A stretch of DNA of 64,000 nucleotides from Paralithodes platypus (taxonomy: Eukaryota; Arthropoda; Malacostraca; Decapoda; Lithodidae), in NCBI GenBank assembly GCA_032716605.1, contig CM064495.1:20561836-20625835 (forward strand), given 5' to 3'. The notes below the pieces were generated by a model. It had not been told where the DNA came from, searched no databases, and worked only from the letters and a program-made list of their open reading frames with translations. A program made the position numbers and the translations under genes. Position 1 is the stretch's first letter. Every line of letters starts with the position of its first letter. Positions 33,303 to 43,997 of this stretch are shown here, in pieces.

Positions 33303-33741
33303 CCGCAGGCAGAGAACAACAGTGATGATAGCAGCGAAAGTGAGGACAGTGATTCTGATAGTGGCTCATACAGTGAATCATGTAGTGACAGTGAAGTGGC
33401 AGATTAGTAAGTACAATTAGTATAATACAATACAATAACAATACAATATACAATACAATACAATACAATAACCATTCCAGTGGATTTGTAATACCAGAAT
33501 TAGTGAAAAAGGATACCTCATTCGTCCTTGTAGCTCACCTGATGCCAGAGATATTATATTTCATGTTTTTCAAGATGGCGTTGGCGGCCATTTTGAATAT
33601 TGGGCTCTAGCAGAGTTAGCCGTCATTTTTCAGAGGGGCATAGGAGCTAATTTTCCTTTAAAATGGTTCAGGTTGTCAAATCCATCGAGAGAAAACGGTA
33701 GGAACAAAATGGTCACGGATTCCAAGCAAATGACCCTACTA
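33303..33741 (+). repeat. Right terminal inverted repeat
   Basis: Reverse complement of 28280-28718, so on the plus strand it repeats the acidic tail codons (about 33303-33404, ending in a stop) out of any gene context. The (tattg)n tract is mirrored at about 33421-33475. Confidence 0.93.
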
Positions 33742-33744
33742 TAA

Positions 33745-33785
33745 GTCTATCCCTGTTCGATTGGCGTCTACATCTTCCCCACTCA
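33745..33785 (-). mobile_element. 5' end of LINE-D copy D1
   Basis: The complement reads agtggggaagatgtagacgcc and then caatcgaacagggatagac, matching the 5' ends of D2 (35948) and D3 (42990). All three copies start at this point, which marks the true 5' end of the family. Confidence 0.75.
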
Positions 33786-34546
33786 ATTCACATTACTTGA
33801 AATATAAACTTAGGTAATCAGAGACATACACAATTGTCTTAAGGAAATAATGAAGACACTTTGACAAAGGGAGGTATAATAATTTTGATTTCGCTAGTGC
33901 AGCTTACGTATATTTTTGTGTTTAGCCAAGTATAATACATTGTTATACATGTTATAATTTGATGAGTGAAAATAGCTGAGCCTTTTGATAATAATAATCT
34001 CATATAAGAGCACCTTGACAATAAGTATACTTTGTTGACTCCTTTTTATACACATACATATATTTTATTACGTGAATTTAATATAGATTTTGGTGAAAAT
34101 AAAGCAAACACATTTCAGTAATAATCAAAGGAAAATGAAGACAAATAATGAACATATATACAACATTTACTTTTTATTCGAAAGTGATTATCAACCTTGT
34201 GTCTTCCTGAAATGCACAGTAATATTCGATGATTTTTGTATATATATACTGTACTGTATATACAGTATACTGTATATATATAATGATCGTAATTTGTATT
34301 CATATTATGATATGAAAAGCCTCTTCACTGAGTACTTAAAAGTTACAATAGTAGTTTTGTGTGTTATACTAGTGGCATCATAAGCTATATATCTGTATGG
34401 TTGATAATAAACTTGTGGTGTAGCAGAGTATACCTAGGGTCGTCCGGTGTAGGCTGGCCTGTGAGAGTTATATCCTCTCTTTTTGTCACCCCTGTATCTG
34501 CGTCTCTCTATTTCCACAGGACAATTTTTGTTGTCGCATGAATCAA
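33786..34546. other. AT-rich stretch without gene
   Basis: A palindromic tract of tatatatactgta units sits at about 34238-34282. On the plus strand ctctatttccacag at 34507-34520 would fit a 3' splice site, but no exon is recognised beside it. Open frames are short and AT-driven. Confidence 0.4.
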
Positions 34547-35346
34547 TTAATAAGGATTAATGTGGGGCCTGTTACATAGCGGCTGGCTCGAGGAGGTTGT
34601 TAATTCATGTTGATTGTCTGGTCGAGCTGCATCTTTGGTTGTGGCTGCGTTATATGGGTCCATCGGAGTTCTTGCCACTGCATTCACTGACTTGGCTGAT
34701 TTGGATTGAGCTGCCAAACAGTTGCGTTTCGTGACTATATCTTGTTCCGTTTTTGTTGGGTCATGTGTGACGAAATGTTGGCTTATAGCATATAATAAGT
34801 AACAGAGGAAGGTCGCGGAAGCTAACATGTCCTCTCCGCTGCTTTAGCCGAAGCGTATGGTCCCCTGACGAGGTTATGTAGCAAAGTCATCGTCTCGTCC
34901 ACGTCACCTTAAACATTTATGGAGTTCAGGCAAAAAAGTGTTGTCACAGGGCATAATGAGGGTTGGACGGCATTTATGGGTGCCGTTCGGAAATCGTCCC
35001 AGCTATGAGAATTATTCCATAAGTCTGAAAACCTAGATTTGCCATGCAGGTACTTATATTTTCGTTGTCTGTTGCTTGTGCAAATGTGGTCATGGTATCC
35101 ACCATATCCACGCACGTTCTGATGTCCATAGTTTGAAGATTAAACTGTTGTACAGATGCATTTTGAGTATTGGCTCGGGCTCCATTGTCTCCGGCCCCAT
35201 ATTCGTCTTGTGTTGCCATGCTCAACAACTTTATGTATGGCTAGAAAAACCTTGTGTCCTATTGATTTGATTTTGTGAGTCTTCGCCTCAGTATTGAAAG
35301 CACCGCCTGCAACCAGTAGTAGGATACTGCCCCACAAATAGTACAC
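34547..35346 (-). pseudogene. Decayed reading frame with signal-peptide-like start and membrane segment, unknown
   Basis: Minus strand. A hydrophobic start (YYLWGSILLLVAGGAF, codons from 35346), a hydrophilic part (KTHKIKSIGHKVFLAIHKVV), then in a second frame EYGAGDNGARANTQNASV and TCVDMVDTMTTFAQATD with two cysteines, then in a third frame WDDFRTAPINAVQPSL, and finally a separate frame MLASATFLCYLLYAISQHF followed by a polar tail rich in T, K and N. This is the order expected of a secreted or type I membrane protein, broken by at least two frameshifts. I do not recognise the family. It may be chance, since each piece is shorter than 100 codons. Confidence 0.25.
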
Positions 35347-35947
35347 AGGTTTTTACAATAGGTGATAGGTATTTCGATAGGGAAACTATTACTACATAAC
35401 AGTTCACAGTCCAAGGTTTACAAGGTCTTTTAATACATAAGATTATACACTAAATAAAAAAAGGCTCACAAAGATCATGAATAAAGGTTGAGTCTGGATA
35501 TCTGAATTATATATAATTGGTAGCTCAATTACAAATTGGATTTTAAAGGCCTTAAGTATATACTGCTGAAGGCTGAACAAGATATGATACACACATGATA
35601 TATGCATATTATATTATACAATAAGAGTTGAAGTGAAGCTGAATATTATAATTAGTTTATGTCAAGGTAAGGAAATGTTGAGGGCTGAGCGGTCATATAA
35701 TTATAGAATAAGTGAATCACCACAATGATAAAAACTACTGATGTTATTTATATAAATGAGCAAAATATCCCTGAGGTTCGAACTTGGGGGTTCGTTCTCC
35801 GATTTTGGGTCCCTTACTGCAAAGTTCCATTTTCGTGTCCAGTCCAGATCTACTGTAGTCTATGATAATGGGTAAGACTTTTATACTGAAGAATGACAAA
35901 TTAATTAAGAGTCTTGGTGCAATCAGAGCAATTGGTGCAACTTTAGT
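35347..35947. other. AT-rich non-coding stretch
   Basis: No gene, repeat end or RNA was recognised between the decayed frame and the start of LINE-D copy D2. Confidence 0.5.
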
Positions 35948-38900
35948 GGGGAGATTGTAGGCACCAATCGATCAGGGCTAGACCCAGGTGAGGTTATAGG
36001 CATGTGATAAAGAGTAGCTGGAACTCCTGTTTCATTTGCTTGGCCTCTCTTACTGATTTTCTTTGTGCCTCATTTACACTGAGAGCAATCCAGCTAGCTC
36101 TCACAAACACCTCCTCCTCCTATCCACTTCACTACACTAAACATGCACACCACACTTCATTCCTCCACACCAAAATTAAAAAAAAAAAAAAAAAATATGA
36201 ATTCTAGCACAGCCTCGGAGTCCCCAGGGGGGGGGGGGGACCATAAATGCCCCCACTCCCGACCGACCATCCCCTTACGACCCCACACAATTACCTGGAC
36301 CTCGGCCTGTTACTCTTTCTATTAATTTCTACAACATTCACGGACTTTCCTCTAACTTTCACTCTGTTGAGCACCATCTCTCCTCCTACAAACCTGATCT
36401 TCTCTTCCTCACCGAAACTCAGGTGTCTGTAGCAACATCCAGCAGCCCTTTCTCTGTATCCTCTACTTTCTCTATCCTAGTTTCAAAGCCAGAGGCGGAT
36501 GTTGTGCATATGTGCACAACAAACTCACTTGCTCTCGTGTTCCCGATTTCGACTCCTCTGAATTCTCAACTTTATGGCTCAAACTTTCCTGTCATTCTCT
36601 TACTAAATATTTCTGTGCTGTCTATCTTTCCCCTAACTCTACCAACTTTCCCAAATTCTTTGACTATCTAAACTCTACAGTGGAACACATTCTATCCATT
36701 TCTCCTTTCTCAGAAATCTCCATCTTAGGAGATTTCAACGTTCACCACTGCCAATGGCTCTCCTCTCACACTACTGATCCACCTGGTGAACAAGCCTACG
36801 TCTTTTCTATCCTAAATGACCTAGAGCAGTTAGTTCAGCAACCCCCCCGTATCCCGGATCGCATCGGAGATCGGCCCAACATTCTTGACCTGTTTCTAAC
36901 TTCTAACCCTTCTTCTTATACTGTCGATCTTTTCTCTCCTTTGGGCTCCTCCGACCATAAACTTATCTCTGTCACCTGTCCTATCTCTCCAGTACGGCCA
37001 CCCGATCCTCCTAGCCGGCGGCGCTTGTGGCACTTTGGCGCTACGACTGGGAGGCTCTTCGGCAGTACTTCTTTGATTTCCCATGGAATGATTTCTGCTT
37101 CCGTGGCCGGGGACCCTCGGAGAGTGCTCAACGCATTACCGAGGTAATCCTATCGGGCATGGAAGCATACATTCCATTCTCTTTCTCTCAGTCTAATGCT
37201 AAAAAATCTTGGTTTACTCACGCCTGTTCTACTGCTATCCGCAATAAGGAGGAAGCATTCAAACGGTACCGACGCCTTAAAACTCAAGACTCTCATTCTT
37301 CATATGTTTCTGCCTGGAATCAAGCCAAATCTGTTCTTCATCAATAATAAATGCACTGAACTATCCAACTCTAGCTCTTCCCAAGCTTTCTGGCATCTAG
37401 CCAAAAACCTCTCCAACAATTTCTCTTCCTCGTCTTTCCCTCCCCTTTCCCACTCTGATGGCACAACCATCACTTCTTCCTCTGACAAAGCTAAACTCTT
37501 TGCTCAAACTTTTGCTAAAACTCCACCTTGGATGATTCCGGTGCTATTCCTCCCTCTCCGCCCTCCTCTCTCTTACTTATGCTTAATATCCTAATCTCTT
37601 CTAAAGATGTACTTTCTACCCTCTCTGGGCTTAACACTAATAAGGCGTACGGTCCGGACGGTGTTCCTCCTGTTGTTCTCAAAAACTGTGCTTCCGTGCT
37701 AACTCCCTGCCTAGGCAAACTCTTTCGTCTCTGTCTATCCTCTAACGTCTTCCCTTCATGCTGGAAGTTTGCTCACATTCAACCTGTCCCAAAGAAGGGT
37801 GACCGCTCTCAACCCTCCAACTATCGTCCAATTGCTCTCATCTCTTGTCTTTCTAAAGTTTTTGAAACTATTCTTGCTTCCAAATTTCTTAAGTATTTCT
37901 CTTCTCATAATCTGCTCTCAGATTGACAGTATGGCTTCCTTAAGGGCCGCTCTACTGGTGATCTTCTTTCATTTCTTACTAATTCTTGGTCATCCTCCTT
38001 TCGGGACTTCGGTGAGACTTTTTCTATTGCACTAGACATATCGAAAGTCTTCGATAGAGTCTGGCATAAATCTTTAATTTCTAAACTACCCTCCTTCGGT
38101 TTCTATCCCTCCATATGTGCCTTTGTCTCCAATTTCCTTTCCGGCCGTTCCATAGCTGCGGTTGTGGACGGCCATTGTTCACTTCCTCACCCTATAAACT
38201 CGGGTGTTCCTCAGGGCTCTGTCCTATCTCCTATTCTCTTTCTAATTTTTATAAATGATCTCCTTAACTGTACCTTAATTCCTATCCATTCATACGCAGA
38301 CGACTCAACCTTGCACTACTCCATTAGTTTTTTCAGAACGCCCCAGCCAGCAATCCCTCAACGACAAACGTAATGAAGCCATAGTACTCTTAAATTCTGA
38401 TCTAAATACTATTTCCAATTGGGGCAGAGAAAACCTTGTTAACTTTAATGCTTCCAAAACCCAATTTCTCCATCTATCTACCCGTCAGGATCTCCCAGCG
38501 GACTATCCCTTATTCTTCAACATTACAAAAATCAACCCTTCATCTTCTCTCAATATTCTTGGTGTCTCTTTTTCTTCTGCTCTCATTTGGAAGGACCATA
38601 TTACCAGTCTTGCTAAGGCAGCCTCCCAGAAGCTGGGTGTGCTCAACCGCCTTAGGGGGTTCTTTTCCCCTGCACAGCTTCTTGCTCTGTACAGGGGCAT
38701 AGTGCGCCCTTGTATTGAGTATTGTTCACATGTGTGGGGAGGTTCCTCTCACACCGCTCTCCTAGACAAAATTGAAAGGAATGCCTTTTGTATCATTAAC
38801 TCCCGTCCACTCACCAACTCTCTGCAATCTCTCTCTCTCCGCCGCAATGTTGCATCTCTCTCGCTATTCTATCGCTACTATAATAATCAGTGTTCCTCAG

Positions 38901-39255
38901 AGCTATCCCAGTGCATACCACCTCCTTTACGTAGGGCACGTGGTACCCGTCTTGCAACTCAATCCCACCCCTACTCTGTGCAACTCTCCAACCCAAGAGT
39001 GAAACGTTACTCTCAAACTTTCTTCTACTCAACAGCTGAGCTCTGGAACTCTCTCCCAGAATCAGTCTTTCCCTCTTCCTATGACTTAAATTGCTTCAAA
39101 CTCCGCGTGTCCAGGCATTTTGGCTCGAACGTCCCTTGATTTTGGCCCTGTCACTCTTTCAACTATGGGGGAGGCACTCGCTATAGGCAGTTATGCCTTT
39201 TGCCTCCCTCAATAACATAGAAAAATCCTAAAGAACATTGCTGCGTTTTTTTTAA
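35948..39255 (+). mobile_element. LINE-D copy D2, full length, endonuclease plus RT
   Basis: A plus-strand copy of about 3.3 kb running from the shared 5' end to a short T-rich 3' end. A poly(A) at 36180-36195 and a G run at 36229-36239 lie in the 5' region. Endonuclease: [148 protein letters not shown] and SYADDSTLHYS (catalytic Y-A-D-D). C-terminus: RPCIEYCSHVWGGSSHTALL, RRNVASLSLFYRYYNNQCSSEL, FYSTAELWNSLPESVFPSSY. Frameshifts near 36430, 37020, 37340 and 38340 and a stop at 37924 inactivate it. Jockey-superfamily type; exact clade not assigned. Confidence 0.85.
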
Positions 39256-39344
39256 CCACCATGCACTCCCTGCTTAAGGGCTGGGCTAGGGTGGGTGCGC
39301 TGATGTTTCAGGGACTTGAGTGGACTTTTGCCACAGATTTGTTT
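39256..39344. other. Spacer between two tail-to-tail LINE-D copies
   Basis: About 90 bp between D2 and D3. It contains gcttaagggctgggctagggtgggt and no coding. D3 and D1 share their T-rich 3' edges just to the right of it. Confidence 0.5.
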
Positions 39345-42300
39345 TTTTCTATGTGGATGAGGGAGACAAAAAGCCAAGCTGCCTGTAACAAGTGCCTCCC
39401 CCAGAGTTGAAAGAGTGACAGGGCCAAAATCAAGGAATGTTCTAGCCAAAATGTCTGGACACACGGAGTCTGAAGCAATTTATGTCATAGGATGAGGGAC
39501 AGATGGATTCAAGGAGAGAGTTCCAGAGCTCAGCTGTTGAATAGAAGAAAGATTGGAAGTATCGTTTCACTCTTTGATTGAAGAGATGCGCAAAGTAGGG
39601 TTGGATTGTTTTGCGTTGACGGGGACTACATACCCTATGCAGAGGAGGTGGTATACACTGAGAGAGCTCTGAGGAACACTGATTATTGTAATAGCGATAG
39701 AATAGTGAGAGATATGTAAAATTGCGGCGAAGAGAGAGAGATTGCAGAGCAACGGTGAGTAGACGGGAGTTAATGATACGAAAGGTATTCTCTTCTACTT
39801 TGTCTAGAAGTGCTGTGTGAGGGGATCCTCCCCACACATTTTAACAATACTCAATACAAGGATGCACTGTGCCCCTGTACAGAGCAAGAAGCTGCCCAGG
39901 GGTAAAGAACCCTTTGAGGCGGTTGAGCACACCCAGCTTCTGGGAAGCTGTCTTAGCAAGAATGGTGATATGGTCTTTCCAAGAGAGATCAAAAGAGAAA
40001 CCGAGAATACTGAGAGAAGATGAAGGGTTGATTTTTGTATTGTTGAAATATAAGGGATAGTCCTCTGGGAGTTCTTGATGGGTAGATAAATGAAGAAATC
40101 AGGTTTTGGAAGCATTGAAAGCAACAAGGTTTTCTCTGCCCCAATTGGAAATGGTAGTTGGATCAGAAGATAATAATATTGTTCTATGGCTTCACCACCT
40201 TTGATTTTGAGGGATTGCTTGCTGGGGTGTTCTGGAAAACTAGTTCAATAGTGTAAGGTAGAGTCGTCAGCATATGAGTGGATAGGGCTGGAGGTACAGT
40301 TGAGAAGATCAATTATATATATTAGAAAGATAATTGGATGAGGAACACCGGAGTTGATAGGATGAGGAAGTGAACGATGGCCGTCCACAACCGCAGCTAT
40401 GGAATGGCCAGAAACGAAATTAGAGATAAAGGCACAGATGGAGGGATAGAAACCGAAGGAGGGTAGTTTAGAAATTAGAGATTTGTGCCAGACTCTATAA
40501 AAGGCCTTCAATATGTCTAGCGCAATAGAAAAGGTCTCACCAAAGTTCCGAAAGGAGGATGACCAAAAGTTAGCAAGATATGATAGAAGATCACCAGTTT
40601 AGAGATGCAAGAAATGAGAGAAATTAGGTGATAGTCGACGGGTTGAGAGCGGTCACCCTTCTTTGGGACAGGTTGTTGAATGAGAGCAAACTTTCAGCCA
40701 AGAAGGGAAGACGTTAGAGAAGAGACAGAGACGGAAGATTTCGCCTAGGCAGGGAGTCAGCACAGAAGCACAGTTTTTTAGTACAACAAGAGGAATACCG
40801 TCCGGACCGTGCACTTTTTTAGTATTAAGCTTAGAGAGGGTAGAAAGTACATCTTTAAAAGAGACTAGCAGGGGTACCCGGCGTTGCCCGGGTTTAAATT
40901 CTACTAACATAATCACCATCATCAATCACTACTACCACAATCACACAATACTACTACTACCATAATCACCGGCCTCGACCTCCCTGTGCCTCATTAAACG
41001 GCGACCTCGATTTCGGCCGCTAAATGACCTCCGATTTTGGATCTGACCTCATCCGTACCTCCATTTTGGGGGGCTGCGAACAACTTTCGTTCCATACACC
41101 TTTTCGATCGGAGGCCTCCTTCTGCCCCAAACGGCCATTTTTTTGTTTTTCAATTTTGGCCTCGAAACGACCTCCGATCGTGGCCTCGCCCCCTCTATGA
41201 CCTGACCCAGGTCAATTGACACCCACATGCAAAGTTTCAGCTTCCCAGGTCCAAAACTGCGGCCGCCTATTAAGAACACACAGACAGACAAACAGACACA
41301 CGAACTGATTTAATAATATAGATTAGGATGTTAGGCATGAATAAGAGAGAGGGGGTGGAGAGTAAGTAATAGCACCGGAATCATCCAAGGTGGAGTTTCT
41401 AGCGAAAGTTTGATCGAAGAGTTCAGCTTTATCAAAGGAAGAAGTGATAGTTGTGCCATCAGATTGGAAAAGCGGAGAGAAAGACGAGGAAGAAAAATTG
41501 TTGGAGAGGTTTTTGGCTAGATGCCAGAAAGCTTGGGAAGAGCTAGAGTTGGGTATTTCAATGCATTTATTATTGTTGAAAGAGTGTTTGGCGAGTCTAA
41601 GAACAGATTTGACTTGATTCCAGGCAGAAACATAGGAAGAATGGGATTCTTTAGTTAGAAGGTGCCAGTACCATTTGAATGCTTCCTCCTTATTGCGTAA
41701 AGCCGTAGAACAAGCGTGAGTAAACCAAAATTTGTTTGCATTAGTCTGTGAGAAAGAAAATGGAATATATGGCTCCATGCCCGATAGGATTACCTCGGTA
41801 ATGCGTTCAGCACTCTCCGAGGGCCCCCGGCCACGGAAGCAAAAATCATTTCCTGGGAAGTCAAACAAGTACTGCCGAAGACCCTCCTAGTCGGCAGCGG
41901 CAAAAGTGCCACAAGCGCCGCCGGTTGGGAAGATCGGGTGGCTGTACCGGAGAGATAGGAGAGATAACATAAAAGTTTAAGGTTGGAGGAGCCCAAAGGA
42001 GAGAAAAGATTGACAGTATAAGCAGAAGGGTTAGAAGTTAGAAACAAGTCTAGTATGTTGGACCGATCTCCGAAGCAATCTGGGATATGGGTGGGTTGCT
42101 TAACCAACTGCTCTAGCTCATTTAGGATAGAAAAGATGTAGGCCCATTCACCAGGATGGTCAGTGGAATGAGAGGAGAGCCATTGGCGGTGGTGAACGTT
42201 GACATATCTTAATTAAGATAGAGATTTCTGAGAAAGGAGATATGGATAGGATGTGTTCCACTTTAGAGTTTAGAGAGTCAAAGAATTTGGGGAAGTCAGT

Positions 42301-42990
42301 GAGTTGGGGAAAGATAGACAACACAGAAATATTTAGTATGAGTGGCTAGATAGTTGAAATAAATTTGAGAATTCAGAGGAATCGAAGTCGGGAACAGTAG
42401 AGCAAGTGAGTTTGTTGTGCACGTATACACAATATCCGCCTTTGGCTTTGAAACTAGGATATAGATAGTAGGAGGTTGCATAGAAGGGTTTGCTGTAAGT
42501 AGTCCCAGACAACTGGGTTTCGGTGAGCAAGAGAAGATCAGGGTTGGCAGAGGAGAGATGTTGTTCAACAGAGTAGAAGTTAGGGGAAAGGCCACGAATG
42601 TTGCAAAAGTTGATAGTGAGAGTGTCAGATCGTGGTCCAAGAAATTTTGGTTTGGTGGGTCGTTGGGTGAGTGTCCAGCATGTGCTATGGGGGCATTTAT
42701 GGTCGGCCCCCCTGGGGACTCTGAAGCTGGGCCATGTTGTGTCATAATTTGTTTTGTAAATTTGGTGTATTGGAAAGAAGCATAGTGTGCTTGTGTTGTG
42801 TAGTGTTAAAGAGAGAGTTTTTTTGTGTGAGCTAGCTGGATTACTGTTAGGGTAAGTGAGGAACAAAGAACATCAGTAATAGAGGCCAAGCAAATGAAAC
42901 AGGAGTTCCAGCGACTCCTTATCACATGCCTAGAGCCTCTTCTGGGTCTAGCCCTGTTCGATTGGTGCCTATACAATCTGCCCCTGCTAG
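39345..42990 (-). mobile_element. LINE-D copy D3, full length but degenerate
   Basis: Minus-strand copy reading from the 5' end at 42990 to the 3' end at 39345, interrupted by a 455-bp insertion (40869-41323). Recognisable blocks: [48 protein letters not shown] (endonuclease), SFSQTNANKFWFTHACSTAL, SKLNTKKVHGPDGIPLVV, FYRVWHKSLISKLPSFGF, IHSYADDSTLHY (catalytic box intact), RNFTYLSLFYRYYNNQCSSEL and FYSTAELWNSLLESICPS. More decayed than D2. It forms an inverted repeat of about 3.3 kb with D2. Confidence 0.82.
40869..41323. mobile_element. 455-bp non-coding insertion in LINE-D copy D3
   Basis: Begins caggggtacccggcgttgcc, with a local inverted repeat (acccgg...ccgggt), and ends in cacagacagacaaacagac and taataatatagat. 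It may be flanked by TAG (40866-40868, 41324-41326). D1 and D2 read straight across this point, which proves an insertion. The sequence type is one I associate with a widespread arthropod repeat, but the class is unknown to me. Confidence 0.7.
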
Positions 42991-43113
42991 ACCACGCCAT
43001 CCACCACAGCAGTGGCGTCTGCCAATAACACACTCTGGCTGGCCCGAGCCTCGAGTCCTCTATCTCTCAGTTTGCAGGCGAGTGCTCTACCAACCGCGCT
43101 ACATGAATAGCTA
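42991..43113 (-). mobile_element. tRNA-like SINE head
   Basis: On the minus strand from about 43110: tagcgcggttggtagagcac (box A region and D arm), an anticodon-like arm with CTGCAAA, and ggactcgaggc as a poor box B. The arms do not pair well enough for a working tRNA. The right neighbour (43114-43275) is a stretch with three repeats of gccccatt(a/t)(g/c)tt that holds no gene. Confidence 0.5.
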
Positions 43114-43275
43114 ATTAAACTTATATCTTAAGGGCGGAGGGGCCGGTTTTCTGACCCACTTTCTCCCTCATGTTTAGCCCCATTAGTTTTCAGATGTTAA
43201 GATGTTTGCCCCATTAGTTAGTCGATTTTAAGATCTTTCGCCCCATTTCTTCGTCAATATTTAGACCTTTCGTGC

Positions 43276-43934
43276 TGTCGGGAATTTAGCAATACCAAGT
43301 GAAGCGGTTGTAAACAAAACATTTTAATGGGAAAATAATAAGCACTAGGGCACGAAGGACCATTATTTGTCGGGAATTTAGATAAAGAGGTTAAATTGCA
43401 TATCACTGGTACATGAAAATATCCCAACAAATAGTTATATAATAATTACCAATACGGCGAAGTTAATAGATGGAGTCCGGTCCTATTTCACACTGCTAAT
43501 TGAATTGCATGACATGTAGGAATGTTCACATAATATAATATCGATACAATGAACTTAGCTTAGAGGACTGGTGATGTAGGACTGTTGTTATATATTATCA
43601 ATGGTAGTTCATGGTGGACTAAAGGTGAGTCAAGAGCCAGGGGGAAGTTGTTGGCTGTATGGTGGTGATTGAGAGACTAAAGGGCCGGCGTCCGATCGCT
43701 TCGCGAAATTACATATGGCTGCCGGCTCATAATAATTATAACCCATAACTTGGTTTCATGATACATCTAGAGCTGATGTAGATATTTATACGTTACAGTT
43801 TATATTTAACCTACACTTAATAATAAACTACAATACACAAAGAACTAGCCGAAATCGTACATGCGATACGATACCGCCAAATTCAAATGCCCTATTGGAC
43901 CTAAACTGTCGGGATCATTACCCTATTCCCGACA
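43276..43934 (-). repeat. 3' LTR of the BEL element
   Basis: 659 bp, TG...CA. The motif tgtcgggaatttag occurs twice within it (43276 and about 43368). The complement of 43935-43950 (ggtggcgggcagta) is the probable polypurine tract. Confidence 0.92.
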
Positions 43935-43997
43935 TACTGCCCGCCACCAAAAACAATATACAGTAGCTATATACAGAAAACAAAAGGACATCAAGAT

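Larger units (their letters stand above)
28280..33741 (-). mobile_element. DNA transposon with 439-bp terminal inverted repeats and a FEN1-like nuclease gene
   Basis: Ends are TAGTAGGGTCATTTGCTTGG and its complement. The 3-bp target duplication TAA (28277-28279, 33742-33744) interrupts the 5' region of LINE-D copy D1, whose other copies read straight through this point. The inverted repeats run 28280-28718 and 33303-33741 and match at about 98%. One gene on the minus strand spans nearly the whole interior. Length, 3-bp duplication and an XPG/FEN1-like nuclease segment recall the Academ superfamily, but I cannot confirm this; Harbinger also uses TWA targets. It could be a family not yet described. 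Confidence 0.85.
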
